Of a stretch of DNA of 33,292 bases, positions 8,637 to 16,809 are shown piece after piece. Positions within the stretch are counted from its first letter, which is position 1; every line of letters begins with the position of its first letter. Under the pieces are notes generated by a model. It saw only the letters and a program-made list of their open reading frames with translations. It was not told where the DNA came from and did not search any database. This stretch comes from CAYTQK01 sp964439745 (GTDB taxonomy: Bacteria; Desulfobacterota; Desulfobacteria; Desulfobacterales; Desulfosudaceae): assembly GCA_964439745.1 (NCBI GenBank), contig CAYTQK010000002.1, positions 1-33,292 on the forward strand. The letters are read 5' to 3'. A program made the position numbers and the translations under genes.

Positions 8637-9263
8637 ATGGATACAAATATTACCATCCTGGTGGTGGATGACGAACCGACCATCCGCTTGGTAACCGCCC
8701 GGATACTGCGGAAGGCCGGTTACAAAGTCATGGAGGCTGACAGCGGCGAGTCCTGCCTGGACATGGTGCGGGACACACGGCCGGACCTGGTGGTACTGGA
8801 CATCGTTCTTCCCGGAATAAATGGGTACGAAGTCTGCCGCCGGATCAAGGAGGATAAATGCCTGCAGGGTATATACGTGCTGCTTCTTTCCGGAAAAAGG
8901 ACCGAGTCGGATGACCAGTCGGAAGGGCTGGAGATCGGGGCCGACGGGTACGTGGCCCGCCCCATTTCCAACCGGGAGTTTCTGGCCAGGATCCAGGCCA
9001 TGGTGCGGATAATCCGGGCCGAACGGGAGCGGGACCGCCTTATCGGGGAACTGCGGAAAGCACTGGACAACATTAAAACATTGCGCGGGCTGCTGCCCAT
9101 CGGCTGCTACGGCAAGAAAATCCGCGACGACCGGGGGTATTGGAGCCAGCTGGAGGTCTATATCCAGAGCCACTCGGAGGCCGATTTCTCCCACGGCATC
9201 TGCCCGGAGTGCATGGAAAAATTTCATCCGGAGGTAAACCTGGGTACGGATGATGATGTTTGA
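8637..9263 (+). CDS. Response regulator: receiver plus C-terminal zinc-ribbon-like module
   Basis: 208 aa. Receiver domain (about 5-125) with DDE acidic pocket, phosphoacceptor Asp55 (VLDIVLPGING) and a Ser/Thr-Lys region altered to VARPIS, with Arg where the conserved Lys usually sits. A coiled coil (RAERERDRLIGEL) joins it to a C-terminal module (about 145-200) that in many deltaproteobacterial proteins carries two CxxC knuckles. Here the second is intact (HGICPECMEK) but the first reads PIGCYGKK instead of the usual PICSSCKK, so one metal knuckle is lost. No DNA-binding domain is present, so output is by protein contact. It lies 45 bp after the previous gene and is the last gene of the operon, followed by a strong hairpin. 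Confidence 0.9.
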   Translation: MDTNITILVVDDEPTIRLVTARILRKAGYKVMEADSGESCLDMVRDTRPDLVVLDIVLPGINGYEVCRRIKEDKCLQGIYVLLLSGKRTESDDQSEGLEIGADGYVARPISNREFLARIQAMVRIIRAERERDRLIGELRKALDNIKTLRGLLPIGCYGKKIRDDRGYWSQLEVYIQSHSEADFSHGICPECMEKFHPEVNLGTDDDV

Positions 9264-9287
9264 GGAGTGACCGGAAAAGAGGAAATA

Positions 9288-9327
9288 CCCCTCCCCTGCC
9301 GCGGCCCTATGCCGCGACGGGGAGGGG
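9288..9327. terminator. Shared hairpin between convergent genes
   Basis: CCCCTCCCC (9288-9296) pairs perfectly with GGGGAGGGG (9319-9327), and the interior holds CGCGGC/GCCGCG, giving a very stable stem. On the minus strand it is followed by a T-rich tract (TATTTCCTCTTTT); on the plus strand the tail is weak. It separates the plus-strand response regulator from the minus-strand cohesin-dockerin gene, so it probably ends transcription from both sides. Confidence 0.75.
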
Positions 9328-9350
9328 TGTTCTGGAGGAAAGAAGCCTGG

Positions 9351-11435
9351 TTAATCCAGGCAGCTGGGCAGACCCAGGTAGTACTCAAAAATACACAGCG
9401 CGTCATACATGTCAGTGTCATTGTCCTGATCCACGTCACCGGGCACCTCCCAGCAGGGGCCGCAGGTGGTGTCGCAGATCGCCATGCCCTTTTCAAAGGC
9501 GCACAGGGCGTCGGCCGGCGTGACTTCGCCATCGGCGTTGCAGTCCCCGGTCACCTTGAAAAGGCAGCCATCCGAGGCTGTCCAGCCGGCGATATCATCG
9601 ACCAGGCCCTGAATTTCAAGGCGGGTTACTTCCGGAGAAGACGAATAAAAAGCCAGGTATCCCAAAATGCCGTCCTGGTTAGCCCGGATGGGAGTATCGG
9701 TGGTATAGGCGCCGATGCGGACCAGGCCCTCGCCCAGTTCTTCCCCCTGCCAGGAGTTCTCCCCGCCGGCCTGCCAGCCGTCCAGCAGGGCAACCGGCAG
9801 ACTGTTGGCAGGGTCGGTCACGAAACCGGCAAATTCCAGGAAACCGGTATCATAGGAAACCTCAAATCCCAGGGCGTAGACTTCGTTGGGCGCGTTCTGC
9901 ACCCGCACGGGCACATATATCGGCTCGCTACCATCAGGGGTAACGCAGGCCGGTCGGCCCATGATGTCGATACTGCCGCCATTGTCTTCCCGGCAGACGC
10001 CGGGCAGATAGACATAACCGCCTGTTTCCGTGGTGTCGGCATAAATGCCCAGGGCGACGCCGGCGGCATTAATGTCAAAAAGACCGGCCAAAGAAGACTC
10101 GGGATAGTCCATGCCCTGAGTAAGATCGGATTCATAATGGGGCGGACTGCTCAGGGAAAACCGGGCTTGCGACGTATCGGTTAATTGCCTGGTCGGCTCG
10201 GTTGACTGCCCCAGGAACGCCATGATCTGACCGACAAGTTCAGTCATAGTAAACAGCGCCGCCGGACGGCCGCTGTCAGGGTCTTTGACGGTATACTCCA
10301 GCACCTGGTCGGAATCCAGTATATTGTAAATGAACTTACCATAGACTTCGGCCGTGCCTGCGGCTTCCATCTCCAGCAGCACCGCGTCATCCAGGGAATC
10401 GATCAGGGCGGAGTGACCGTCCCCGGCGGCACTGTCGACCACAAAACCAAGGAGTTTGACATATTTCATGGCGGTCAGGTTCTCGGCCAGCGAAGAAAGA
10501 TTATCTTCTCCGGCCGGAATGCGGACATCATCGTCCGTCAGCAGATAGTTGCCGCTGCCGTCCGTCAAAAAAGTGCCGTTGGCGAGCGGATAGCGCAAAG
10601 AAGCGCTCATACCGGCGATTTTACCGCTGTTGCTGATGCCCAGGGGAAAGGTGAAGACATTGCCGCCGCCACTGTACATGCTGACCTCACCGCCGGTCAG
10701 CAGGCCGTCATCATCCACATCCGCCCGGTTGGTTGAAAACCCCTGAACCAATATCCCGTTGCCGTTATTGTCTGTCATCAGGCCGCAGACCATCCCGGTG
10801 ATATCCTCGTTATTATTGATGCCGGTGACCACGGCGCTGTCCAGCCAGGTGCCCAAGCCCGGCAGGGGCAGGATCTGACCGCCATCATCTTGCCCGACGA
10901 TCAGGGTGGGGATGCCATTTGGGCCGTCGGCAATAAAGGGAACCGCGCCGACCCGTACCTGACCATCTGCTTCATATTCATAAAAAACATTGCCGACAAT
11001 GGTATTGTTATCATTGATGTCCAGGGGCACGAAAACCGCGTCCAGGATGGTCTCATTTTTCCAGGGGATCTTGTTGTTCAGCTCATCAAGGGAATAGACC
11101 TCACCTTCTAACCGTACCTGGGTCGGTGAATACTCAGCAAGGTTGGCCGCCGGCTCGTCAAGATCGGTGCAGACCGCCCCCCGGATATCGGGCAGACCGG
11201 AAGTACTCATCATCATGGTCAAAGGATTGACCACATCGTCGAAACCGGGATTGCCGATCCAGCCGACCCCGTAGTTATTATTGTTGCTCCGGTATAATAC
11301 ACCGGAATTACCATTTTCGTCTGCATATTCCGTTAAAGGGATATAATCGGCCGGGACCGGCACCGTGGCCATGGGAATAAGCATCATTACCGCCACAGTC
11401 AACATCATAAACTGTTTCCAAATTTTGGTGTTCAT
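9351..11435 (-). CDS. Secreted protein with HAF-like repeats, a cohesin domain and a C-terminal dockerin
   Basis: 694 aa from the ATG at 11435 (AAGGA 9 nt upstream); the frame extends to 11498, but the signal peptide (TKIWKQFMMLTVAVMML, about 3-30) fixes this start. Residues about 40-490 hold at least four HAF-like turns (DINDNNTIVG, GINNNEDITG, GISNSGKIAG, DINAAGVALG), suggesting a beta-propeller. A type-I-like cohesin domain follows (about 500-628; VQNAPNEVYALGFEVSY ... LVRIGAY ... LVDDIAGW). Last comes a dockerin (about 629-694) with two calcium loops keeping ligand positions 1, 3, 5, 9 and 12 (DCNADGEVTPAD and DVDQDNDTDMYD). The dockerin is Cys-rich (ALC, AIC, TTC, GPC, ALC, PSC), which is not typical of clostridial dockerins. 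Carrying both partners, it could polymerise or link to the two cohesin proteins at 17477-19304. A sigma-54-like promoter lies upstream. Confidence 0.9.
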   Translation of the reverse strand: MNTKIWKQFMMLTVAVMMLIPMATVPVPADYIPLTEYADENGNSGVLYRSNNNNYGVGWIGNPGFDDVVNPLTMMMSTSGLPDIRGAVCTDLDEPAANLAEYSPTQVRLEGEVYSLDELNNKIPWKNETILDAVFVPLDINDNNTIVGNVFYEYEADGQVRVGAVPFIADGPNGIPTLIVGQDDGGQILPLPGLGTWLDSAVVTGINNNEDITGMVCGLMTDNNGNGILVQGFSTNRADVDDDGLLTGGEVSMYSGGGNVFTFPLGISNSGKIAGMSASLRYPLANGTFLTDGSGNYLLTDDDVRIPAGEDNLSSLAENLTAMKYVKLLGFVVDSAAGDGHSALIDSLDDAVLLEMEAAGTAEVYGKFIYNILDSDQVLEYTVKDPDSGRPAALFTMTELVGQIMAFLGQSTEPTRQLTDTSQARFSLSSPPHYESDLTQGMDYPESSLAGLFDINAAGVALGIYADTTETGGYVYLPGVCREDNGGSIDIMGRPACVTPDGSEPIYVPVRVQNAPNEVYALGFEVSYDTGFLEFAGFVTDPANSLPVALLDGWQAGGENSWQGEELGEGLVRIGAYTTDTPIRANQDGILGYLAFYSSSPEVTRLEIQGLVDDIAGWTASDGCLFKVTGDCNADGEVTPADALCAFEKGMAICDTTCGPCWEVPGDVDQDNDTDMYDALCIFEYYLGLPSCLD

Positions 11436-11525
11436 TTTTTTTTCCTTGTCTTTGGTTGTGCTGGCAACGTTGTTGTGTCTATTATCTTTTGCAATCAATG
11501 AATACGGCCTTTCAGATCTACCTTT

Positions 11526-11542
11526 TTCAAACTTCGTGCCAA
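11526..11542 (-). promoter_or_regulatory. Candidate sigma-54 promoter of the cohesin-dockerin gene
   Basis: Minus strand reads TTGGCACGAAGTTTGAA. The -24 element is perfect (TGGCACG), spacing to the -12 is right (N4), and the -12 reads TTGAA rather than TTGCW, so it is weaker there. The predicted leader is about 80 nt. It belongs to a set with the promoters at 17332 and 19389. Confidence 0.55.
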
Positions 11543-11616
11543 CTCAAAATTTTTTTTAAATAGTACTAATATTAAATAGTTATATAAATTGACCGGGAGA
11601 GTTACGGTTTGTGTTT

Positions 11617-11633
11617 GTTCTGTTAAGCAGGAT
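11617..11633. promoter_or_regulatory. Candidate enhancer site (dyad) upstream of the cohesin-dockerin promoter
   Basis: GTTCTG-TTAAG-CAGGAT matches the dyad GTCCTG-N5-CAGGAC found upstream of the other two sigma-54 promoters, with one mismatch per half-site. It starts 75 bp upstream of the -24 end. A weaker second copy (GTTCTG-CCGGG-CGGGAG, 11637-11653) lies exactly 20 bp further on, two helical turns away. Confidence 0.45.
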
Positions 11634-11767
11634 TTTGTTCTGCCGGGCGGGAGCCTTGATTGGCGACAACAGGTGATAAAAGAACCGCTCACGGGAAGAC
11701 CGAACAGAGCTCTTTTTCACGAAAAAACAGCGGCATGTTTTTTCAGTTCACAGGCGCCTTGAAACGT

Positions 11768-11786
11768 CCCGGCAGCAGATGCCGGG
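11768..11786. other. Perfect hairpin in the 467-bp gap between the membrane kinase and cohesin-dockerin genes
   Basis: CCCGGCA-GCAGA-TGCCGGG. It lies about 120 bp past the kinase stop at 11903 on the minus strand. It could end the signalling operon, but the tail (ACGTTTCAAGG on the minus strand) is not T-rich, so it may be Rho-assisted or unrelated. I see no gene in 11436-11902. Confidence 0.4.
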
Positions 11787-11902
11787 AGCACGGCTTCCGG
11801 TTTTATATTTATAAATTCAGAGGAAAAACAGGTCCGCAGAATAATGCCATTGTCGGATAACAGGATAGCAGAACGCCGGTGGTATGCTTTTTCAGGAAAT
11901 AA

Positions 11903-14290
11903 TCAAGCGATGATATCCTGGATCTTCTCGGAAATACTCTGGCTGTCAAAAGGTTTCTGGATGAATCCCCGGCAGCCCCGGTCAAGAAGACTTGCGATCT
12001 CCTGGTTGAAACTGTATCCGCTGGAAACCAGGACTTTCACCGCCGGATCCATCTCCATCAGCCGATCAAAAACCATGTCACCGCTCATGCCGGGCATCAG
12101 CATGTCCAGAATGACCAGGTCGACTTCACCGCCCCGGTCTTTATAAATGGCCAGCGCCTGTTCACCGGTCTGTGCCGACAAAACATGATAGTTCAGTCGA
12201 CTCAGCAGCCGCCGGCAGGCATTGATCACCATTTCCTCGTCATCCACCAGCAGAATCGTACCGTCGCCCTGCCGTAGTTTTGGTGATTCTACTCTGTTGC
12301 CAGCTACCGTTGTTTTATCCGAAGCCGGCAGATAGATCGAAAAAGCGGTTCCCTGCCCGACCTGGCTGGTCACATCTATGAAGCCGGCGTGATTTTTGAC
12401 GATCCCGTACACCGACGACAAGCCCAACCCGGTGCCGCTGCCCGGCTTTTTGGTGGTAAAAAAGGGGTCGAATATTTTTTCCAGCAGATCTGCTTCAATG
12501 CCGCAGCCGGTATCCTGGACAATGATTTTGACGTATTTTCCCGCCGGCAAATGGTGCGGTGCCGTCTCGTTTTCGCTCAATCGCACGTTTTCAGTATAAA
12601 TAAAGACATCCCCGCCTTCCGCCTCGGGCATGGCCTGGGAGGCGTTCACGAACAGATTCATCAACACCTGCTGAACCTGATTGCGATCCGCCTCCACCGG
12701 CCACAGCCCTTCTGCCAGACGGGTATGGATGTTTATGTTTTTCCTGACATTTCTGAATATGTAATTTTCACTGGTAACCAGATCATTCAGATTCAATGGG
12801 GCCACCTCGTAGGTGCCGCCCCGGGCGAATCCCAGCAGATCCCTGGTCAGGGCGGCCGCATCGGTGATGGCGACCTGGATTCCCCGCAGATCGTCATAGT
12901 CCGGATCTTCGGTGCTCAAATCCAGAAGCCTGGTAGCGATATATCCCTGTATGCTCATCAGGGTATTGTTGAAATTATGAGCCACCCCGCCGGCCAGAAC
13001 AGCGATGGCTTCCATTTTCTGGGCCTGCTGCAGCTGCTGTTCCATCTCCCTGTTCCGGGTGATATCCGTGCACACCCCGACCCATTTTTCGGGAATGCCG
13101 TTTTCATCCAGGACCGGAATGCTGTGATCGCTCCAGTGCTGCCAGGAACCATCCTGCTGCCTGATCCGATATTCACAGGCATAAACCTCCCCCTGCTCAG
13201 GATGGCGATTCTGCGAATACTGGCATTTCCCGGCATCATCCGGATGAATCAGCGCCAGCCAGGAATCAATATTTTCAGAGATTTCTCCCGCCCCATATCC
13301 CAGCTTGGCGTCAATATCGCCGAACCATCGTATGATATTGTCCCTGATTTGCCATTCATACACTAAATCATAAGACGCTTTTCCGGCCAGCCGTAAACGT
13401 TCTTCGCTTTCCGCCAAGGCTTGCTGGGCCTTTCTCAATTCGGTCACATCGACCAGGACCCCTTCAATGATTTCATCTTCTTCCCGCGGATACTGCTGGG
13501 CCCAGATATTGGCATGAAAAATCCGCCCATCCTGGCAAACAAGATCAATCGGAAATCCCTCGACACTTTCCTGTTCTCTCAAGGTGGCATACATTTTTCT
13601 TCTTTGTTTTTCATCCGCAAAAATGTCCTTGGCACCTATCTTGAGGAGGCTGGAGTTTTCATACCCCAGCATCTTCCCAAACGCACGATTCATCAGGAGG
13701 AACCGGTCATCCTTTCCGGCGCGATGCTGAAAAGTGCCCACCGGCAATTTATTGATGAACGACTGATACTTCTGCTCGGTTTCCCGAAGACGTTCTTTCT
13801 GCGCCCGGTTCTGGATATCGACGATATAGCCCAAAAACAGGGCCACTCCCATTATAAATGGCAGTCGGAGCAGATAACTGATGGCCATCTCTCCCTGAAA
13901 CAGGCCCTGCTGGTAGAGAAGCCAGCCATAAATAAGGACGAAAAGAAAGCTGGCAATAATCAGGTTCCGCAATTCTGAACCCAGGGTGGCCAGGCAGACG
14001 ATGACAAAAAAGACCAGGTACAGATCCGACCCCTCCATGCCGGTCAGATAGATGCCGGTAGTAATCAGAATGCAGTCCACCAGCACGATACAATAAAAAA
14101 ACCAGGGACGCTTGAGATATTGATTCGGCAGATAATAAATGACCAGGTTGGTGGCCAGGTAAAAAGCGATAAAGCCATATCCCCACAACCGCATTGTCGG
14201 CCGGGCCGGTGTCAGCACCAGGATATACCCGATGGTGATGATCACCAGCAGGCGGCTTAAAAAAACCAGTCGTTTGCGATTCAATTCCAT
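11903..14290 (-). CDS. Membrane-bound hybrid histidine kinase (6 TM-PAS-PAS-HisKA-HATPase-REC)
   Basis: 795 aa from the ATG at 14290. The frame runs to a TTG at 14386, but that start has no ribosome-binding site and the extra 32 residues look like leader. Six hydrophobic helices fill residues about 8-170 (MASE-like integral membrane sensor). Two PAS/PAC domains follow (about 180-300 and 305-425), then HisKA (His438; AHNFNN, with Asn in place of the usual Asp after His), HATPase (MNLFVNASQA, DTGCGI, GTGLGL) and a receiver with Asp729 (LDMLMPGMSG) and Lys in QKPF. It is the last gene of a four-gene minus-strand signalling operon, 124 bp after the HD-GYP gene. Confidence 0.92.
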   Translation of the reverse strand: MELNRKRLVFLSRLLVIITIGYILVLTPARPTMRLWGYGFIAFYLATNLVIYYLPNQYLKRPWFFYCIVLVDCILITTGIYLTGMEGSDLYLVFFVIVCLATLGSELRNLIIASFLFVLIYGWLLYQQGLFQGEMAISYLLRLPFIMGVALFLGYIVDIQNRAQKERLRETEQKYQSFINKLPVGTFQHRAGKDDRFLLMNRAFGKMLGYENSSLLKIGAKDIFADEKQRRKMYATLREQESVEGFPIDLVCQDGRIFHANIWAQQYPREEDEIIEGVLVDVTELRKAQQALAESEERLRLAGKASYDLVYEWQIRDNIIRWFGDIDAKLGYGAGEISENIDSWLALIHPDDAGKCQYSQNRHPEQGEVYACEYRIRQQDGSWQHWSDHSIPVLDENGIPEKWVGVCTDITRNREMEQQLQQAQKMEAIAVLAGGVAHNFNNTLMSIQGYIATRLLDLSTEDPDYDDLRGIQVAITDAAALTRDLLGFARGGTYEVAPLNLNDLVTSENYIFRNVRKNINIHTRLAEGLWPVEADRNQVQQVLMNLFVNASQAMPEAEGGDVFIYTENVRLSENETAPHHLPAGKYVKIIVQDTGCGIEADLLEKIFDPFFTTKKPGSGTGLGLSSVYGIVKNHAGFIDVTSQVGQGTAFSIYLPASDKTTVAGNRVESPKLRQGDGTILLVDDEEMVINACRRLLSRLNYHVLSAQTGEQALAIYKDRGGEVDLVILDMLMPGMSGDMVFDRLMEMDPAVKVLVSSGYSFNQEIASLLDRGCRGFIQKPFDSQSISEKIQDIIA

Positions 14291-14413
14291 TGAGAAAAAT
14301 TTATCCTCGATATCGAAAGAAGTTTTTCGATTTTGATTTCCCGAAAAGTCATTCTCAACACTTGTGGCGGGGCCCGGCCCGAGCAACGATCCGCCGCCGG
14401 AGGTGGCAATGAT

Positions 14414-15514
14414 TTAAAAATTTACGGCCCTGGCCGGACGGCTGGTATTCTTTTTTTTGTCAATTATCTTTTTTTTTTTTTTTCTGATCATGGCTTCTGT
14501 CACCTGGGGATCCAGCTGGATACCGGCACAGGAACGAATCGTCTTCAGCGCCTCCACCAGGGAGATCCTTTTCTTCCCTTTCGGCTGATGGCGCAGGTGA
14601 TCAAACATATCTGCCACGGCCACAATCCGGGCAGGCAGCGGTATCTCCTGCCCCCCAAGTCCGTCGGGATAACCGGATCCGTCCCAATGTTCATGATGGC
14701 TGCGGACGATCTGCCGGGCGGTCTGGTAGAACGGCTTGACACCCAGCAGGGTTTCTCCGAGAATCGTATGAGATTGCAGTTCCGCCTGCTCGTTTTCCGT
14801 CAGTGGCGCCTGTTTGTTCAATATAGTCTCATTGACACAGACCTTGCCGATATCATGAACCATGCTGAATTGGCTGATGCGGGCGGATTCTTCCGGCGGC
14901 AGATCCAGGGCCCGGCACAAATCAAACGTCAGGTCGGCCACGCGGTAGATATGACCCTCCAATTGCCCGTCCCTGGTTTCGGCAATCCGCGCCAGCAGAA
15001 GAATGGTTTCTTCTATGGCCTCTTCCAAAAGATGGGTACGGTTCTTAACCCGATCTTCCAGGGTCTCGTTCCATTGGGCCAGTTGATTGTTCTGTTCCAG
15101 GGTAAGCCGATACAGACGATTATTCTCACTGACCAGATGATGTTTTTCAAAGGCGCTGCGGACATCACTCTTCAACACCTCGTTTTTCCAGGGCTTAACA
15201 ATAAAACCGAACAACCCCAGCCGGTTGATGGCGTCTACGGCGGTTTCCAGGCTGGCATGCCCGGTGAGCAGTATCTGGACGGCCTCGGGATTGACTTCGG
15301 CAGCCTTTTCCAGAAACTTGACCCCATCCATTTCCGGCATCATCAGATCGGAAAGCACCACCTGGATTGGCTGCTGTTGGATTATTTTCAGCCCTTCCGG
15401 GCCGGAAGAGGCCGTAAAAATCTGGTAGCCTTCATCCCGCAAAAGTTGCTGCAGACTGTACAATACATTTTTCTCATCATCCACGAGCAAAAGATTTTTA
15501 TTTGAACTGGTCAT
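14414..15514 (-). CDS. Response regulator with HD-GYP domain (c-di-GMP phosphodiesterase)
   Basis: 366 aa, ATG with GGGGAGGAA 6 nt upstream. Receiver (1-125): DDE pocket, phosphoacceptor Asp56 (SDLMMPEMDG), Lys in VKPW. A coiled coil joins it to an HD-GYP domain (about 185-350) with the HD pair (MVHDIGK) and the signature HHEHWDGSGYPDGLGG, all catalytic residues visible. Family knowledge: hydrolysis of c-di-GMP under phosphorylation control. The C-terminus is lysine-rich because of a 15-A run in the coding strand. The gene starts 24 bp after the degenerate kinase stop, so it is co-transcribed with it. The surface cohesin proteins on either side make c-di-GMP control of a surface or biofilm state plausible (inference). 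Confidence 0.93.
   Translation of the reverse strand: MTSSNKNLLLVDDEKNVLYSLQQLLRDEGYQIFTASSGPEGLKIIQQQPIQVVLSDLMMPEMDGVKFLEKAAEVNPEAVQILLTGHASLETAVDAINRLGLFGFIVKPWKNEVLKSDVRSAFEKHHLVSENNRLYRLTLEQNNQLAQWNETLEDRVKNRTHLLEEAIEETILLLARIAETRDGQLEGHIYRVADLTFDLCRALDLPPEESARISQFSMVHDIGKVCVNETILNKQAPLTENEQAELQSHTILGETLLGVKPFYQTARQIVRSHHEHWDGSGYPDGLGGQEIPLPARIVAVADMFDHLRHQPKGKKRISLVEALKTIRSCAGIQLDPQVTEAMIRKKKKKIIDKKKNTSRPARAVNF
14469..14483. repeat. 15-bp T/A homopolymer inside the HD-GYP coding sequence
   Basis: A run of 15 T on the plus strand (A on the coding strand) encodes a poly-lysine stretch after the HD-GYP domain. A second T8 run lies 10 bp away. Runs this long slip easily, so the last about 20 residues of the protein could vary in length or frame between cells. 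Confidence 0.8.
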
Positions 15515-15538
15515 GTCTGTTCCTCCCCTTATAATTGT

Positions 15539-16723
15539 TTAGGTTTCTTTTTGCAGGGACACCGCCGGCAGCCGCACCAGGCATGTAATCTGTCCAGGCC
15601 CGGTTGGGGTTATGGCCAGTGAACCGCCCTCTTCCTGAACCATATTCCAGGCAGCCGAAAAGCTGATACCGGAATTTTCGCCTGACAGGTCCAGGTCCGG
15701 CGGCAGGTCCGGGATAATCATATCCGGCTGGGCTCGCTCCTTTCCCGAAGAATCAATAACCACCAGGGAGACTTCCACCGCATCCCCCTTGCCGCCGGTG
15801 GTAATCTGCAACTCTCCCTGTCCTTCGACACGAGAAGATAAAAAATCTATAAGGTTCAGAAACAGACGATGAATCCGACCGCTACCTCCCCGAACCAACA
15901 ATTCCTCCCCGTAATCCTTGCGAGTAGCAAACCGGTATTTAAGCCGGTTCCACAACACGTTCAGGACCGAATCAAGACAGGTATTGATATCCGTCGCCAA
16001 TGTTCGGGAATCATCCTCCTGGGTGCACTGCTGCATATCCCCGACCAGGTTCTGGAGCCGCTCCAGCCCCTCCCGGCATTCATCCAGCAATACGGGAATC
16101 TCTTCCGCCAAAAACTCGATCTCTTCGTCGGCATCTTTTATGTTGATGACACTTCTGTCTTTCATCCCGGAGACCTTGTCCCGGCCATATCCATGGAAAT
16201 TCAGAAGCTGCTGGGTATAGCCCTGCATGACGAACAGATTGGTGTTGACAAACCCCAGGGGATTATTCATTTCATGGGCGAGGCCGGGTATCAGCCCCCC
16301 CATCACAGCCCTTTCCTGCATCCTGCACAGACCGGTACAGGCCCGGTTGAGGTCTTCACAGAGGGTCAATACCCGCGCCGCGACATGAAGTCTCATCTTG
16401 AATTTATTGTGGGACAGTGGCGCGCAGATGATATCGTCTGCCCCGGCCGCTAACAATTCCGCCATGGTATCTGCATCTTCGGAGCAGTTGACGATAATGA
16501 GATAAGGCAGATCCGAACGATTTTTTTGCCGAATATCCCTTATGCCGGCAAGGGCGTCCCCATCGACCATGGTGAATTCAAAAAGAACCAGTTGATGCCT
16601 CTTGTCCGCAAGAATGGATGCTGCCCGGGCCGTGTCTGCTGCCGTTGTACAGGTAAACGGCAACCCCGGATCTTCCAACCACAGTGACATCTGCGGCCTT
16701 TTTTCAACAACCAGTGCCCTCAT
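15539..16723 (-). CDS. Degenerate sensor kinase with N-terminal pseudo-receiver
   Basis: 394 aa; ATG with AGAGGTGA 6 nt upstream. N-terminal receiver fold (1-120) lacks the acidic pocket (VVEKRP instead of VVDDE), has Glu49 at the phosphoacceptor position (LFEFTMVDG) and lacks the conserved Lys (CAPLS). It is followed by a HisKA-like region with a normal His150 (LAHEMNNPLGF). The ATPase domain is eroded: the N-box reads LNLIDFLSS, without the catalytic Asn, the G1 box reads DSSGKE, and the G2 glycines are reduced to SGISFS. It may be a phosphoacceptor or scaffold rather than an active kinase; the Glu49 could mimic permanent phosphorylation (inference). It sits between a second pseudo-receiver gene and the HD-GYP gene in one operon. 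Confidence 0.85.
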   Translation of the reverse strand: MRALVVEKRPQMSLWLEDPGLPFTCTTAADTARAASILADKRHQLVLFEFTMVDGDALAGIRDIRQKNRSDLPYLIIVNCSEDADTMAELLAAGADDIICAPLSHNKFKMRLHVAARVLTLCEDLNRACTGLCRMQERAVMGGLIPGLAHEMNNPLGFVNTNLFVMQGYTQQLLNFHGYGRDKVSGMKDRSVINIKDADEEIEFLAEEIPVLLDECREGLERLQNLVGDMQQCTQEDDSRTLATDINTCLDSVLNVLWNRLKYRFATRKDYGEELLVRGGSGRIHRLFLNLIDFLSSRVEGQGELQITTGGKGDAVEVSLVVIDSSGKERAQPDMIIPDLPPDLDLSGENSGISFSAAWNMVQEEGGSLAITPTGPGQITCLVRLPAVSLQKET

Positions 16724-16809
16724 TGTCTCACCTCTGCCGGCCGCATTTTTCGCTGGCCGATTTTCTGTATATTTTAAGTAACGGTTCTGAAATCCGGTCC
16801 GGCGGAGCT

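Noticed and set aside
9267..10184. 305-codon plus-strand frame opposite the cohesin-dockerin gene
   Set aside because: It begins inside the shared hairpin region and mirrors the dockerin/cohesin coding strand; no recognisable domain.
13624..13640. TTGGCACCTATCTTGAG, a -24/-12-like sequence on the plus strand
   Set aside because: It lies inside the coding region of the membrane kinase on the opposite strand, with no gene downstream and no dyad upstream. It shows that a -12 of TTGA can arise by chance.
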